From Selaginella moellendorffii (taxonomy: Eukaryota; Streptophyta; Lycopodiopsida; Selaginellales; Selaginellaceae), in contig NW_003314274.1 of assembly GCF_000143415.4 (NCBI RefSeq), positions 1,154,040 through 1,218,039 of the forward strand: a stretch of DNA of 64,000 nucleotides, read 5' to 3'. The notes under the pieces are model-generated. The model saw nothing but the letters and a program-made list of their open reading frames with translations. It was not told the origin of the DNA and did not search any database. Position numbers and translations under genes: made by a program. The stretch's first letter is position 1, and every line of letters starts with the position of its first letter. Shown one piece after another: positions 18,437 to 29,929 of this stretch.

Positions 18437-18960
18437 ATATGAGGTGTATATATATATATATATATCTATTGGGTATATACGATATTACCCATATATATGT
18501 ACGATACCCATCCTTTAGTATATAGGCTGCCTGGATGTATTCTATCTCCCGTATCCAGTATACTATACTATACTCCTTTTCCTACTCCTGCCTATATACA
18601 GTGGAAATGGAATACATCTAGTGGAAACGCTTTTGAACTGCCGATGTGGTGGCTGCTACACCTGGATGTCCAGCAAGAATTCCCTCATGACATTCCTGAA
18701 ACACCTGCTTGCGGAAGTTCCCTTTGCTGCTCAGTAATATCCGGTGTCCCCTCCAAATGTGAGAGAAGTTCGTAGACATCCTGAAGTTGTCCAGTAACGG
18801 CTTCAGAGCCTCGTCTTCCTCATGTTTACCATATAGGAAGACGATATTGGGCGTAAATAAATACGATATATTGGGTATACCGGGTATTGGGTAATATCGG
18901 TAATATATTGTATATGATAGTACCCGATATTTATCGTATATATTGGGTAAATAAATTTAT
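18437..18960. repeat. TA microsatellite and TATTGGGTATA-type simple repeats
   Basis: A (TA)n run at about 18448-18466 and many variants of ATATTGGGTATAC / GTATACCCGATAT on both sides of an inserted retroelement fragment. Confidence 0.7.
18620..18823 (-). mobile_element. Inverted 204-bp fragment of the gypsy integrase region
   Basis: Nearly identical to the reverse complement of 13795-13998 (the RNase H to integrase junction of the upstream element). The match starts at AGTGGAAACGC and ends at GTCTTCCTCAT. It sits inside the simple-repeat tract. Confidence 0.85.
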
Positions 18961-19770
18961 ATATGGTAAATAAGAAAAGAGCATTAGAACGCATAAAGTG
19001 TGAAACTTTTCACATATTTGAATTTTTGTATAATTAATTTAAAATTAAGAAGCAAACTAAATCTGGATTAAAAATTTCATAGAAATGTCAAGTATAATAT
19101 AACATCTTTTATATTATGCACTGTTCAGAATAACATGATTAAAATTTAACAACTTAAAAATATAACTCAACAAACATTGTGAAAATTATCATTGTAAATA
19201 TTAAGATGGCATCACAAATTGTAAATATTGAAATTTATCTGGATAAATATATTTATTATTAAAATAATCATATAAAATGGAATTTAAATTTCAGCTATGT
19301 TTACAATTTGGTAAAGATAAAAACAGCAAACCCAAATTCGTCCCCATTATTACTATTTTTTATTATACTGGGGATATAGGGATTTTTCAAATTCAAAATG
19401 CATGATCATCTTACATCTGTAATTTGTCTTCTTGTCCATCTTTCAAACTTTCAAAAACTGGTACAATCTAAATGTAAATATTATATCTTAAATGTATTCT
19501 CTCACAAATATTGAATTATATCATTTACATCTTATCTTATTGGTACTACATTTTTCAATAATCTAAAAACAGTTAACAATATTTGCTATCCAACAAGTTA
19601 TTTCTACTATAGGTCTTTTATTTGACAATACTGAGTGAGAAAAATGCCTAAAAGATGCTGAGCTTACGTTTCTTTCAAAATGGCAGATATTTTATGGCCT
19701 GTGCCTGCAAAAAATGAAGCAAGTAAGCTTTCTTTGTGTTTGATTCACGTCTTTACCAGGTCCTAATTGC
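18961..19770. other. AT-rich intergenic DNA
   Basis: No coding frame, RNA gene or structured repeat recognised. Confidence 0.5.
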
Positions 19771-19771
19771 A

Positions 19772-20330
19772 GAAATCCCGTAAAAATGCCTTGCAAAGAT
19801 GCCATCCGGTGTGCTCTTGTGCACTGACGTCGCTGCTCACGGATATACCTGGTGTCGACTGGATTGTTCAGGTAAAGTTTGCTTCCGCTTCACGGCACAG
19901 TATGATCCTCCTCAAGATCCAAACACGTTTGTTCGCAGAGTCAGGCATACTGCAAGAACATGACGCATTGGACATTAGGTTGTTTTCCTCATGGAGAAAA
20001 GACTTAAAAGCATTTGTATCATATTTTCGAGCATACAAGAGCAGCACCACTGTAACTACATTTTCCGGTTTACTTCTTTGTCCTCTACTTGGAAGAAACT
20101 GCAGGTTGGCAAGATTGCTAGGGATTTGGCCTCTTGCAGCTACTTTCGATGCCTCCCGAGAGAGATTCCAAGTCTCAAAAGCCAAAGAAAATCGCAGGCG
20201 TTGAAGGTCCCCAGCAAAAAAAAGAAGCTTGAGAGCCATGCAGTGGAAGAAGCAGCAACAAAAGTAGAAGCTCTAGTTACCACTGAGTAAATGTTGTGAG
20301 TGGCTCCCAGTCCATAAAAGAGCTGTGGTG
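19772..20330 (+). pseudogene. DEAD-box RNA helicase fragment (SPB4/DDX55, plant RH18-like), copy 1
   Basis: The first piece, 19772-19871, encodes a motif V region (SGVLLCTDVAAHG, then DIPGVDWIVQ one frame away because of a small indel) and ends at a GTAAAG donor. The next exon at 19901 gives YDPPQDPNTFVRRVRHTAR, the motif VI region, before a stop. Then come FVSYFRAYK and, one frame away, HHCNYIFR, typical of the SPB4/DDX55 C-terminal extension. The full family protein is about 600 aa. Only the C-terminal third is here and it has frameshifts, so it is a dead fragment. SPB4-type helicases act in 60S ribosome assembly. Confidence 0.8.
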
Positions 20331-20683
20331 CACTTAGTCAGCCATTAGCACGCGAGGAAACTCGAGGAAACTCTCACCTCCTGCTATTTTCGCTTGACTC
20401 ATTTGCTATTTCTATTTGTTAGATGGAAGCCATTCCATGACAGACAAAAAAAATAAGCACAAAGATTTAGCGACAAAAAAACTTTAACGTTTACTTTAAC
20501 TTACTCACTTACCTAAAGAGTTTATTTTTTGAATATCTTCCAAAGGTAAGAATAACAGACTTGTAGAAGAGGCTCCAGAACTCGAGAGGATGGCTACCGA
20601 AGGGAGAAAATTCGAGGGCGTTGAAAAACCTGACACAAGAAACAAAGAGCTCAATGCTTAGTAAGCTTGAAATTGACACACCT

Positions 20684-21964
20684 TTACTCAGTCAGAGCGT
20701 CAGCCTTAAAGGCTGCTTGGAGAGAAGCTTGCGCTACTGGATAGACGAACACCAGAATGTTCTCCATTTTGGTCCGGAACTCGTCGAGCATCAGCTCCAG
20801 CACTGTGTCCACGAACACCTCCTCTGACTCCACCACTTGATGCACACCGGCATGCAAACGCCGCGGGATCGATCTGGCATACTCGAGCCCCACAGTGAGC
20901 CCTGCATCGTTTAACAATGCCACGACCCTGGAAGAAATAAAAGTCACATGTAAGTACTAGTTGACAGAAGAAAGAAAGAAAAAGAAAAAGTTAACCCTGG
21001 AATGTTGAAAAACGCATTCCAATTTGTTTTTCCATCGGCTGCGAGTGGGATCTCCACATCTGCTTCTCTCGTAAGCCTCACGCATTTCTCCCGAGCGGCC
21101 TCACAGAGCTTTCGCAGAAGCACTCGCTCGACCATGCGCAATCCAGATAACCTCTTGCCCTGGGCTGAAAGCTGACGACCCTGGGCTGAAAGCTCCTCCT
21201 TCAGCTTCGAAGTTTCATCCTTCAGCTTCGAAGTTTCATCCTTCAGCTTTGAAGTTTCCTCCTTCCGCTTCGATGTTTCCTCCTTCAGCTTCTCCTCGAG
21301 CTCTGCCACTCTCTCCGTGAGTTTGGTATTCTCCTCCTTAAGGCTCTCCCTTGAGTCCTTCTGCAGCTCCTGGATTTTCTCAGCTTGCTCTTTGTTGACC
21401 TTCATAAGCTTGTTCTCGATCTCTTCTTTCTGTTTGGTGACTTGCAGGATCAACTTGGAGTTCAGAGCTTTGAGTCTCGTGTTTTCGCCCTCCAGCCCCT
21501 GGTGTGGCTTGGGAACAACCCTGATGTAGTTCTGTCTGGCCCATGCCTCAGGCTTCAGCCTCGAGTTCTTGTAGCTAGGATCACTGATCTTGGCCTCCAG
21601 ATCTTCCTTCCGCAGGCTGAAACGTTTCGCTGCCGCATCCACCGCAAAACCAAAAGCGCCATCCAGAGATTTCTGCCAGTCACCCGCTGGAAGAGGCCAT
21701 GCAGACAGAGTGCACTCCACGTAAAAAATCGGGACGCACGCTCCAGGCGCAATGTAGTTCTCTGGAAAGAAAAAAAACACGAGAATTCCAGGACAAAGAG
21801 CTACCACAAAGCTTCTACGAGGGCAGAGGCATGAATACCCTATTCTGCTTCGCATCCAATCTCTCAGCTTCGAGGGGGAATTCCCTCTTTGCTGTGGCGA
21901 GAGATATCTTGGCAAGGGGGGCGCCAATCGATCGGGAGTGACTTACCGCTGCCGCTGCTGCTCA
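20684..21964 (-). CDS. Coiled-coil protein of unknown function, copy 1
   Basis: Proposed exons on the minus strand: about 21964-21946 (ATG plus Ser/Gly codons, GTAAGT donor), about 21766-20997 after a polypyrimidine TTCCAG acceptor, and about 20928-20684. The middle exon encodes WPLPAGDW, then AAKRFSLRKEDLEAKISDPS. A long heptad-rich Lys/Glu coiled coil follows, with KEETSKLKDETSKLK repeats, then CEAAREKCVRLTREADVEIP. The last exon ends in QASLQAAFKADALTE and TAA. The donor after NIPG is GTTAAC here but GTAAGT in copy 2, so splicing may be impaired. No domain family was recognised. The duplicate at 28476-29780 supports it as a real gene family. Confidence 0.6.
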
Positions 21965-22149
21965 TCGCTCCACTCGCCGCCAACCCCTTCGCCAAGAACC
22001 CTAAACGAATGGTGGGCGGCAGGTTAATTTTAATACATTTACCAAAGTCACTTTTGTTAAAACTGAATTAATATAAATTATTATGAAAAGCTATGAATTA
22101 TGCTCTATGTTATTGAAACTGCGAAGAGACTTTGTTGAGAAGAGCAACT

Positions 22150-22580
22150 CTTTCAAATGCGAGAAAGGTTTTAAATTGATAGAAATATGAAAACTTTGTG
22201 ATATATATACCTTCTGTAGCAAGCCATCTTCTCTCCAACTTTACAAAGGTCGTCAAAAGTGCTCATGAACTGCGTTGATAAATTCTTTTGCAGGCTTCCT
22301 GTCCCCAAAATAAAAAGCTCACAAAACAATTTATAAATTATGTAGTCTCTAACCTGCAACTATAGGTGAGAAATTGCCAATCAATGTCCTTATTCACAAC
22401 CACCTATAAGAAAATATATAGTTCCTATGTGCATAGGGAAACAAGAAATCACGAACCCAAGGCTTGAGATTCACCAAAACATGTGAAATGGTTGCATTCT
22501 TCATCAACTACAATGAAAAGAACGTTCATAGAGAAGTGAAAAAGGAGAGTTCCAAGTTGAGTACCTTCTCTAGGTTCTCA
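22150..22580 (-). pseudogene. 3' end of mitochondrial processing peptidase alpha, copy 1
   Basis: Matches the homologous part of the longer copy at 29930-30400, including the exon reading STQFMSTFDD and MACY. It breaks off at about 22580 where unrelated AT-rich retroelement sequence begins, so only the last exons of the gene are present. Confidence 0.6.
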
Positions 22581-22659
22581 ACAATAATATTAGCTATACT
22601 TGAAGAGTTTTTTGATGTTTCTAAATTTTTTCATGGATTGTCTTCATTATAAATTGTGG

Positions 22660-24920
22660 AGCATAGGATTACATTAGAGCTAGGGACATAACCAATTTAT
22701 TGGTATCCATTTTGATTAAGTTATGCAAAGGAGCAAGAAGTTCAATGACAAGTTAATAAGTTCTTTGAGTTTGGATTTATTCAAATAAGTAAGTCTTCAT
22801 TTGGTGCTCTAATCGTGTTTGTGAAGAAGAAAAATGATTTAATATGGATGTGTATTAATTATCGTGTCTTGAACAAGAAGATAATAAAGGATAATATGTT
22901 GATGCCACATGTGAATGATATCTTAAACAAATTTGGTGAAGCACTAGTGTTTACCAAGATTGATTTGAGGAGTGGATATCATCAAATTGCAATGGATGAT
23001 ACATTTATTTTTAAGATAGCATTTAATATAAGCTTTGGGCATTTTGAGTTTACAATTCTGTTGTTTGGTTTTATAAATGCACTAACCACATTTACTTAGT
23101 TGATGATGAAGGTATTTAAGCATTATCTTTATGAGTTTGTGGAGATTTTCTTGGACAATATTCATGTTTTCAACAAGAATATAGAGGAGTATAAGGTGCA
23201 TTTGTGTAAGGTTTTTTTGTTATTACGTGACAGTAAATTTTATGTAAAAAAGAGAAAATATGAATTTATAAAGTCAGAGGTGGAATATCTAAGCTATATT
23301 GCAAATCCAAGGAAGGTGGTTGTGGTGGAGAACTAACTTACATCGACTTCAATAACTCAGTTATACAACTTCTATAGTATGGTTATTTATTACTAATATT
23401 TCTAGTATAAGTTTGTGGAAGTGGCTATTCCTTTGACACGATTGTTGTGCAAAAACATGCCATTTGAGCGGAAGAAGCCACATGAGGAGAGTTTTATGGC
23501 ATTGAAACGATTGTTAAGCAAGGCTTTAATGCTTCATATTGTTAATCTATCAAAACCTTATAAGGTAATATATGATGCAAATGGTTATGCATTGGGAGAA
23601 GTTTTTATGCAAGAGGGACAACTTATTACATATAAGAGTTGAACTTTGAATATAGTAAAGCAACGTTATTTTACATATGAGCAAGAGTTACTCTTCATTG
23701 TTCATGCTTTATGGCACTATCTTTATAGTGCAATATTTGTAGTGTTGATAGATCACAAACCTTTTATATATCTTTTCATATAAAAGGAGTTAAACACTAG
23801 ACAAACTTGTTGAATGGTTAAACTCATGGAGTTTATGAAGTTTTTTATTGAGCATCCTTCGGGAAAATTAAATATAGAGTGCGCTCAGGCTCAGGATGCT
23901 AAGATGGTCTCTTTGCGAACTCAGATGGAAGCACTTTTCTTATTGGTGGCTGCAATTTTTTATTACAATGCCCGTGTATAGTTGCCATAGGTGGATGTGT
24001 TAGTTACTCAAGCTTTATTCCACTATCATGATTGTCCAGAGGTTGGTCATTTTGGGGGAAAGAAAATGTATGAGTTGATTAAGCACAATTTTTATTGAAC
24101 AAATACAAAGACTGATATCTTCGAGTATTGTAAATCATGTGAGCTCTATCAATGAGTAAATGTGTTACGGGAGAAGCCAAGGGGATTTTTGCAACCTTTA
24201 CCTATTCCTCAAAGCCATTGGTGTAATATTTCTATGGACTTTATCACTTTTTTGCTATGAACACAAAGGCAAAATGAGTAAGTATGAGTCATTTGATGAA
24301 GTATGTGCAACTGTTGGCTCTTCAGAAAACTATCACTGCCTCAGATTTAGCTACAGTCTACTTGGAGAAGGTTTTTCTTGATTTTAGTTTACCGAAGGAC
24401 ATCATTAGTGATTGAGATTCAAAGTTCACTAATGGATTTTGGAAGAGCTTTGAAAAGGTCATATAAATGATTTTGAAACTCTTCAGTGGAGATCATTCTC
24501 AAACGGATGGGCAAACTAAACGTGTGAATCAGGTGGTGAAGGATATACTACATTGTAAAAGCATTTACCAAAGATGTTTAACTATAGCATTGGTCAAAGG
24601 TAAGGATAATGGGATCTATATTTTTTGTTAGTGCAATTTGCATACAACAATAACTAACACAATGGAATTAAACTAAGTTTTTACTTTGCCATGTTTGGAA
24701 GACATCCCTAAACAACGGTGGAGTTAGGATTGCATTTGAGTAAAGATGTTCAAATTAAGTTTGACTCAGAGGCAGCTGATTTAATCATATAAATTAATAA
24801 AATTTTAATGGTGTGCAAACAGAATTTGCAAACAGCTCAATATAGAGTGAAGAAGTTTTTTAATAAGCATTTCCAATTCCAGGAATATAAGGTGGGTGAT
24901 CTCATCTTTGTGTAAATCAT
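22660..24920 (+). mobile_element. AT-rich, decayed Ty3/gypsy pol remnant
   Basis: Recognisable RT (MCINYRVLNKKIIKDN, FTKIDLRSGYHQIAMDD, FGFINALTTFT at 22840-23096), then VEIFLDNIHVFNKN at 23130, where the catalytic D-D is D-N. RNase H pieces (VIYDANGYALGEVFMQEGQL) are at 23565-23640. Integrase zinc-finger and core pieces (GHFGGKKMYELIKHNFYW) are at 24045-24100. Stops and frame changes throughout and very high A+T indicate an old copy. No LTRs were identified. Confidence 0.75.
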
Positions 24921-26634
24921 TTTTCGTCAACTAATCACCCCTTTAATCTATTGGCTTAGGGTAGGTTTTGACATTGTTGTTTAATAATCCTTCCTTTGTC
25001 AGGGAATGATTGTCCGTGATCATATTTAAACCACCCTTTGGTCACTATGGTTCTTTTAGGGTCTATCAAACCTTGGTTCTCCCTCTATTAAATATTCCTT
25101 TAGAATATTCTTGTCCCACTTGTCAGTTACAAGAATCGAATTGGGCTTCAATACCAAGGAAACAATAAATAATCTCCTGCAATTTGTTGGTAGTGCAATG
25201 TTAGTGTTTTAACTTAGCATCATTTAATGTGCTTATGCTATCCATTGTTTAAGAATTAAAAAAAAGTATACTTTCAATTATAAATTTAATTATTAGAAAT
25301 TGTGACTTTAAAATGTTGATTGTGGTTATGATAATTAAAGAGATGGTTAAAAATGCACTTCAATTTTTATATTCACAATCACATTGCACCTTAATTATAA
25401 AGTTTAAAGCTTATACTTTAAATTTATTTGGCTTTTTTTAGAAAATATGTTTCTTGAAGATGCTTATAGCATAATAAAAATATTAAGATTTTTACTAATG
25501 CATATCTAAAAGATCTTTACATAGCTGAAATTTAGAATTCCATTTTATATGATTACTTTAATAAAAAATCTATTTATCCAGATAAATTTAAAGTGTAATC
25601 CTTAAATTTTGTAATTAAGATGCAATGTGATTGTGGATATATAATTTAAAATGTATTTGTAAGTCTAATATAGGTGTTTGTCTTATTAAACTACATATTC
25701 TACCTACAAAATTTTGAGTGTATATTGAAAATCTACTATATAAGTTATGAGTTTTTCTGTTTATTATCATTTTTAATTTTTATGTTTAAAAATTTTATTT
25801 TTGAAATTATAAATGAATTTATTTACTAAAAGGGGTATATTTTCTTGATTTGTTTTTCTCAAATTAATGGCATAAAATTGTCAGGGATTATGGTGACAGG
25901 GCATAGTCCCACCATGGCAAGCTACTCATCTCACAAATCCTCTGCCATCATGGATGTTAGGATCCTATTCCTTACACCTTTTATTTTTGAAATTACAAAT
26001 GAATTTATTTACCAAAAGGGGTATATTTTCTTGATTTTTTTGTCTTAAATAAATGGCATAAACTAATCAGGGATTGTTAGGATCCTATCCCTTACACCCT
26101 AAGCCAACTGATCATTTGTTTGTATGGCCCTTTCTTATCCTATTATCTTGACATTTTATTAAATTTTCTTTTTATGTATAGATTTCTTTTATTTCACAAT
26201 CTATCACACTGTCATGGCTTATGAGCATTTTCATGGTTGGGATTGAGTTTTTTTATATCAACAAATTATTGAAGGACAAAAAATTAATTAAAGAAACACT
26301 CTTGCCATTTCTAACACAAACTACTGGGTATATTATCTTTCATCTAATAATTTTTAAAAAGTGTAGTTCCAGTTCTTTATATTAAAACTTCTTATTCAAA
26401 ATATTCAACTCTATCAGCACCTCAAAATAAATATATAAACAAAAACTATACTTTTAAGCTTTTGAACATTATGAGCAATTATCATTCATCAATTGTCTCC
26501 CATAGTCTCAATAAAACTGATATAACATAAATGACCAACGTAGATTTGGGTAGGTTTTCTTTAGTTTATTTGATTTAGGAACTAAGAGGGAGAATAAATT
26601 GGAGAATTTATTAAAAAAACTTTCTCAAGTAAAC
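24921..26634. other. AT-rich DNA with a short direct duplication
   Basis: Bases about 25793-25870 and 25976-26055 are a roughly 80-bp direct repeat (TTTTGAAATTA-AAATGAATTT and following). The word GTTAGGATCCTAT-CCTTACACC recurs at 25957 and 26076. No gene recognised. Confidence 0.5.
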
Positions 26635-27645
26635 TCTTCAAAACTTTGATCTTGAGAAGCTCCTTGTGAACTCGTGGAATCTGGCTCTTGGTTGTGGGAT
26701 CCCAGGTGGTAGACACTCTTAGAGCTATGGTGGGTGCTTTGCCTTCCAAAATTCGCAACACCTACATGCAACAATGTCAACCTTGTACGTTCATGATTTT
26801 TCTTCATAAGGATCAACCTGACTCATTCTTGGCCTCTGCGAGGGTTCTCTTCTCAGGCAAAATGCCGCTGCGTGGACCATTCCTTGGATCTTGTAAAGCT
26901 GTTACTCCTGGAATAAATCTTTAACCAGTCGTGGATCTAGTAAAGAATCGGCATCTCTTACATCGAGTTTTGGACGAGCCTGTAATTAATACTAAATAGA
27001 AATAAATATAAAAATATGAACCTTACGCATTCTGTGAGACATTGTTCTGCATGAGGCAGAGATATATCAAGTGATCTCCACACCAAATGAATACACGTTA
27101 GCTTTCTCTGTAACCTGTCCACTTGAAGCATACTCTGGAGCCAAATACCTTCAATTCTAAACATTAAATCTCATATTAAAATAACATATGAGTTTTGGTT
27201 TCTTACCCCAAGTGTGCCAATTACCTTTGTCTCAACTGTGGGCTGGCTGCTTGTATGCCATCTAGCCAATCCAAAATCTCCAACCTGTTACCATATAAGT
27301 AATCTTATAGTAACAATGGTAAATATCTTACCATTGGAGCATAGTCATGTGTGAGAAGAATGTTGTGTGGCCTGAGATCTCTGTGAATTATATAGTTCCA
27401 ATGCGGCATTCCTCATGAAGATATCGCATCGCTCTGGCAGCCCCCAAAGCGATTCCCTCTCTTGCACACCATGTGTATTTCAGTGTTTAGAAAAAGAAAA
27501 GAAAAGCCAAATAAGTGATAGCTGAGTGACTTGTTGCACACAAACTCGTAAACAAGCATTCTCTTTCCATCCTCGACGTAAATTCCTAGCAAATTTACCA
27601 GGTTTCGGTGCTGTGCTCCACTCAGAACCTCTGTGCGCCAATGGT
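26635..27645 (-). pseudogene. Inverted partial copy of the USP-kinase gene (kinase domain only)
   Basis: The minus strand matches exons 5 (end) to 10 and the introns of the gene at 35977-37060, with scattered substitutions and indels. It lacks the N-terminal USP-like part and the P-loop/Lys region. The 5' break at about 27645 abuts a 20-bp direct repeat and then the duplicated helicase fragment. It has lost the frame in several places, so it is non-functional. Confidence 0.85.
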
Positions 27646-27689
27646 TTCAGGAGTGCATTATCGGGTAAGGCGCTCGCTTCAGGAGTGCA

Positions 27690-28170
27690 TTATCAGGTAA
27701 AGTTCGCTTACGCTTCACAGCCCAGTATGGTCCTCCTCAAGATCCAAACACGTTTATTTGCAGAGTCAGGCGTACTGCAACAACGGGACGCGTTGGACAT
27801 TCGGTTGTTTTCCTTATGGAGAAAAGATTTGTATCATATTTTCGAGAATACAAGAGGAGCACCACTGTAACTACATTTTCCGGTCAGCGATCCTTACTTC
27901 TTTATTGTATTTAGGTGGAAGAAACTGAAGGTTGGCAAGATTGCTATGGGATTTGGCCTCTTACAGGTACCTTCAACACCTCCCGAGAGAGATTCCAAGT
28001 CTGAAAAGCCAAAGAAAATCGCAGGCGTCAAAGGTCCCTAGCAAAAAAGAGAAGCTTGAGAGCCATGGAGTGGAAGAAGCAGCAACAAAAGCAGAAGCTC
28101 TAGGTAACAGTTACCACTGCGTAGATGCTGCGAGTGACTCCCAGTCCCTAAAACAGCTGTGGTGCACTTA
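27690..28170 (+). pseudogene. DEAD-box RNA helicase fragment (SPB4/DDX55-like), copy 2
   Basis: Starts at the GTAAAG donor of copy 1 and includes its intron and the exon with PPQDPNTF. It then has the same internal deletion and the tail that becomes the KSQRKSQ-KVPSKK segment. It lacks the first exon of copy 1. Shared deletions show both copies descend from an already broken sequence. Confidence 0.75.
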
Positions 28171-28475
28171 GTTAGCCATTAGCACACGAGGTCCTTCACT
28201 TGACTCATTCATTATTTCTATTTGCTAGATGGAAACCACTCAAAGAAAATGAGCAAGAAGATTTAACGACAAAAGAGCTTTTACATTTACTTCAGCTGCT
28301 TAACTAAATAGCTTACTTTTTGAATATCTTCTGATGGTAAGAACAGCAGACTTATACAAGAGGCTCTAGAACTTAGAGAGGATGGCTACCAAAGGGAGAA
28401 AATTCGAGGGCGTTGAAAAACCTGGCACAAGAAACAAAGAGCTCAGTGCTTAGTAAGCTTGAAATTGACACACCT

Positions 28476-29780
28476 TCACTCAGTCGGAGAGTCAGCCTCA
28501 AAGGCCGCTTGGAGAGAAGCTTGCGCTGCTGGATAGACGAACACCAGAATGTTCTCCATTTTGGTCTGGAACTCGTCGAGCATCAGCTCCAGCACTGTGT
28601 CCACGAACACCTCCTCCGACTCCACCACTTGATACGTACCGGCATGCAAACGCCACGGGATCGATCTGGCATACTCGAGCCCCACGGTGAGCCCTGCATC
28701 GTTTAACAATACCACGACTCTGAAAGAAATAAAAGTCACATGTAAGTACTAGTTGACAGAAGAAAGAAAGAAAAAGAAAAAGAAAAAGAAAAAGTAAAAC
28801 TTACCCTGGAATGTTGAAAAACGCATTCCAATTTGTTTTTCCATCGGCTGCGAGTGGGATTTCCACATCTGCTTCTCTCGCAAGCCTCACGCATTTCTCC
28901 CGAGCGGCCTCACAGAGCTTTCGCAGAAGCACTCGCTCGAACATGCGCAATGCAGATAACCTCTGCCGCAATGCTGAGAGTTCACGGCCCTGGGCTGAAA
29001 GCTGACGACTCTGGTCTGTAAGTTCCTCCTTCAGCTTCGAAGTTTCTTCCTTCAGCTTCGAAGTTCTCTCCTTCAGCTTCGAAGTTTCCTCCTCGAGCTT
29101 TGCCACTCTCTCCGTGAGTTTGGTAATCTCCTCCTTAAGGCTGACGATCTCCCTTGAGTCCTTCTGCAGCTCCTGGATTTTCTCAGCTTGCTCTTTGTTG
29201 ACCTTCATAAGCTTGTCATTCTGTGCCTTTGTGTTCTTGATCTCTTCTTTCTGGTTGGTGACTTGCAGGATCAACGTGGAGTTCAGAGCTTTGAGTCTCG
29301 TGTTTGTGCCCTCCAGTCCCTGGTCTGCCTTGGGAACAACCCTGATGTAGTTCTGTCTGGCCCATGCCTCAGGCGTCAGCCTCGAGTTCTTGTAGCTCGG
29401 ATCACTGATTTTGGCCTCCAGATCTTCCTTCCGCAGGCTGAAACGTTTCGCTGCCGCATCCACCGCAAAACCAAAATCGCCATCCAGAGATTTCTTCCAG
29501 TCACCCGCTGGAAGAGGCCATGCAGACAGTGCACTCCACGTAAAAAATCGGGACGCACGGACGATTCTCTCCAGGCGCAATGTAGTTCCCTGGAAGAAAA
29601 AAAAAACGAGGATTCCAGGACAAAGAGCTACCACAAAGCTTCTACGAGGGCAGAGGCATGAATACCATATTCTGCTTGGCATCCAATCTCTCAGCTTCGA
29701 GGGGGAATTCCCTCTTTGCTCTGGCGAGAGATATCTTGGCAAGGGGGGCGACTTGGGATCGGGAGTGACCTGCTGCTCAT
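28476..29780 (-). CDS. Coiled-coil protein of unknown function, copy 2
   Basis: Same layout as the gene at 20684-21964. The last exon is 28476-28720 and the middle exon about 28803-29592 with a good GTAAGT donor after NIPG. The coiled coil has fewer KLKEETSKLK repeats but additional NTKAQNDKLMKVN and GRELSALRQRL heptads. In the first exon the sequence is ATGAGCAGCAG followed by GTCACT. About 12 bp present in copy 1, including its GTAAGT donor, is missing, so initiation here is uncertain. The two copies show complementary splice-site damage. Confidence 0.55.
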
Positions 29781-29929
29781 CGCTCCACTCGCCGCCAAGC
29801 ACTTCGCCAATAACCCTAAACGAATGCTGGGTCATAGGATTAATTTTCATCTAACGGCTGTTGTCAATTTAGATTAATTTTAATACATTTACCAAAATCA
29901 CTTTTGTTTTAATTATTACTAAAAGTTAT

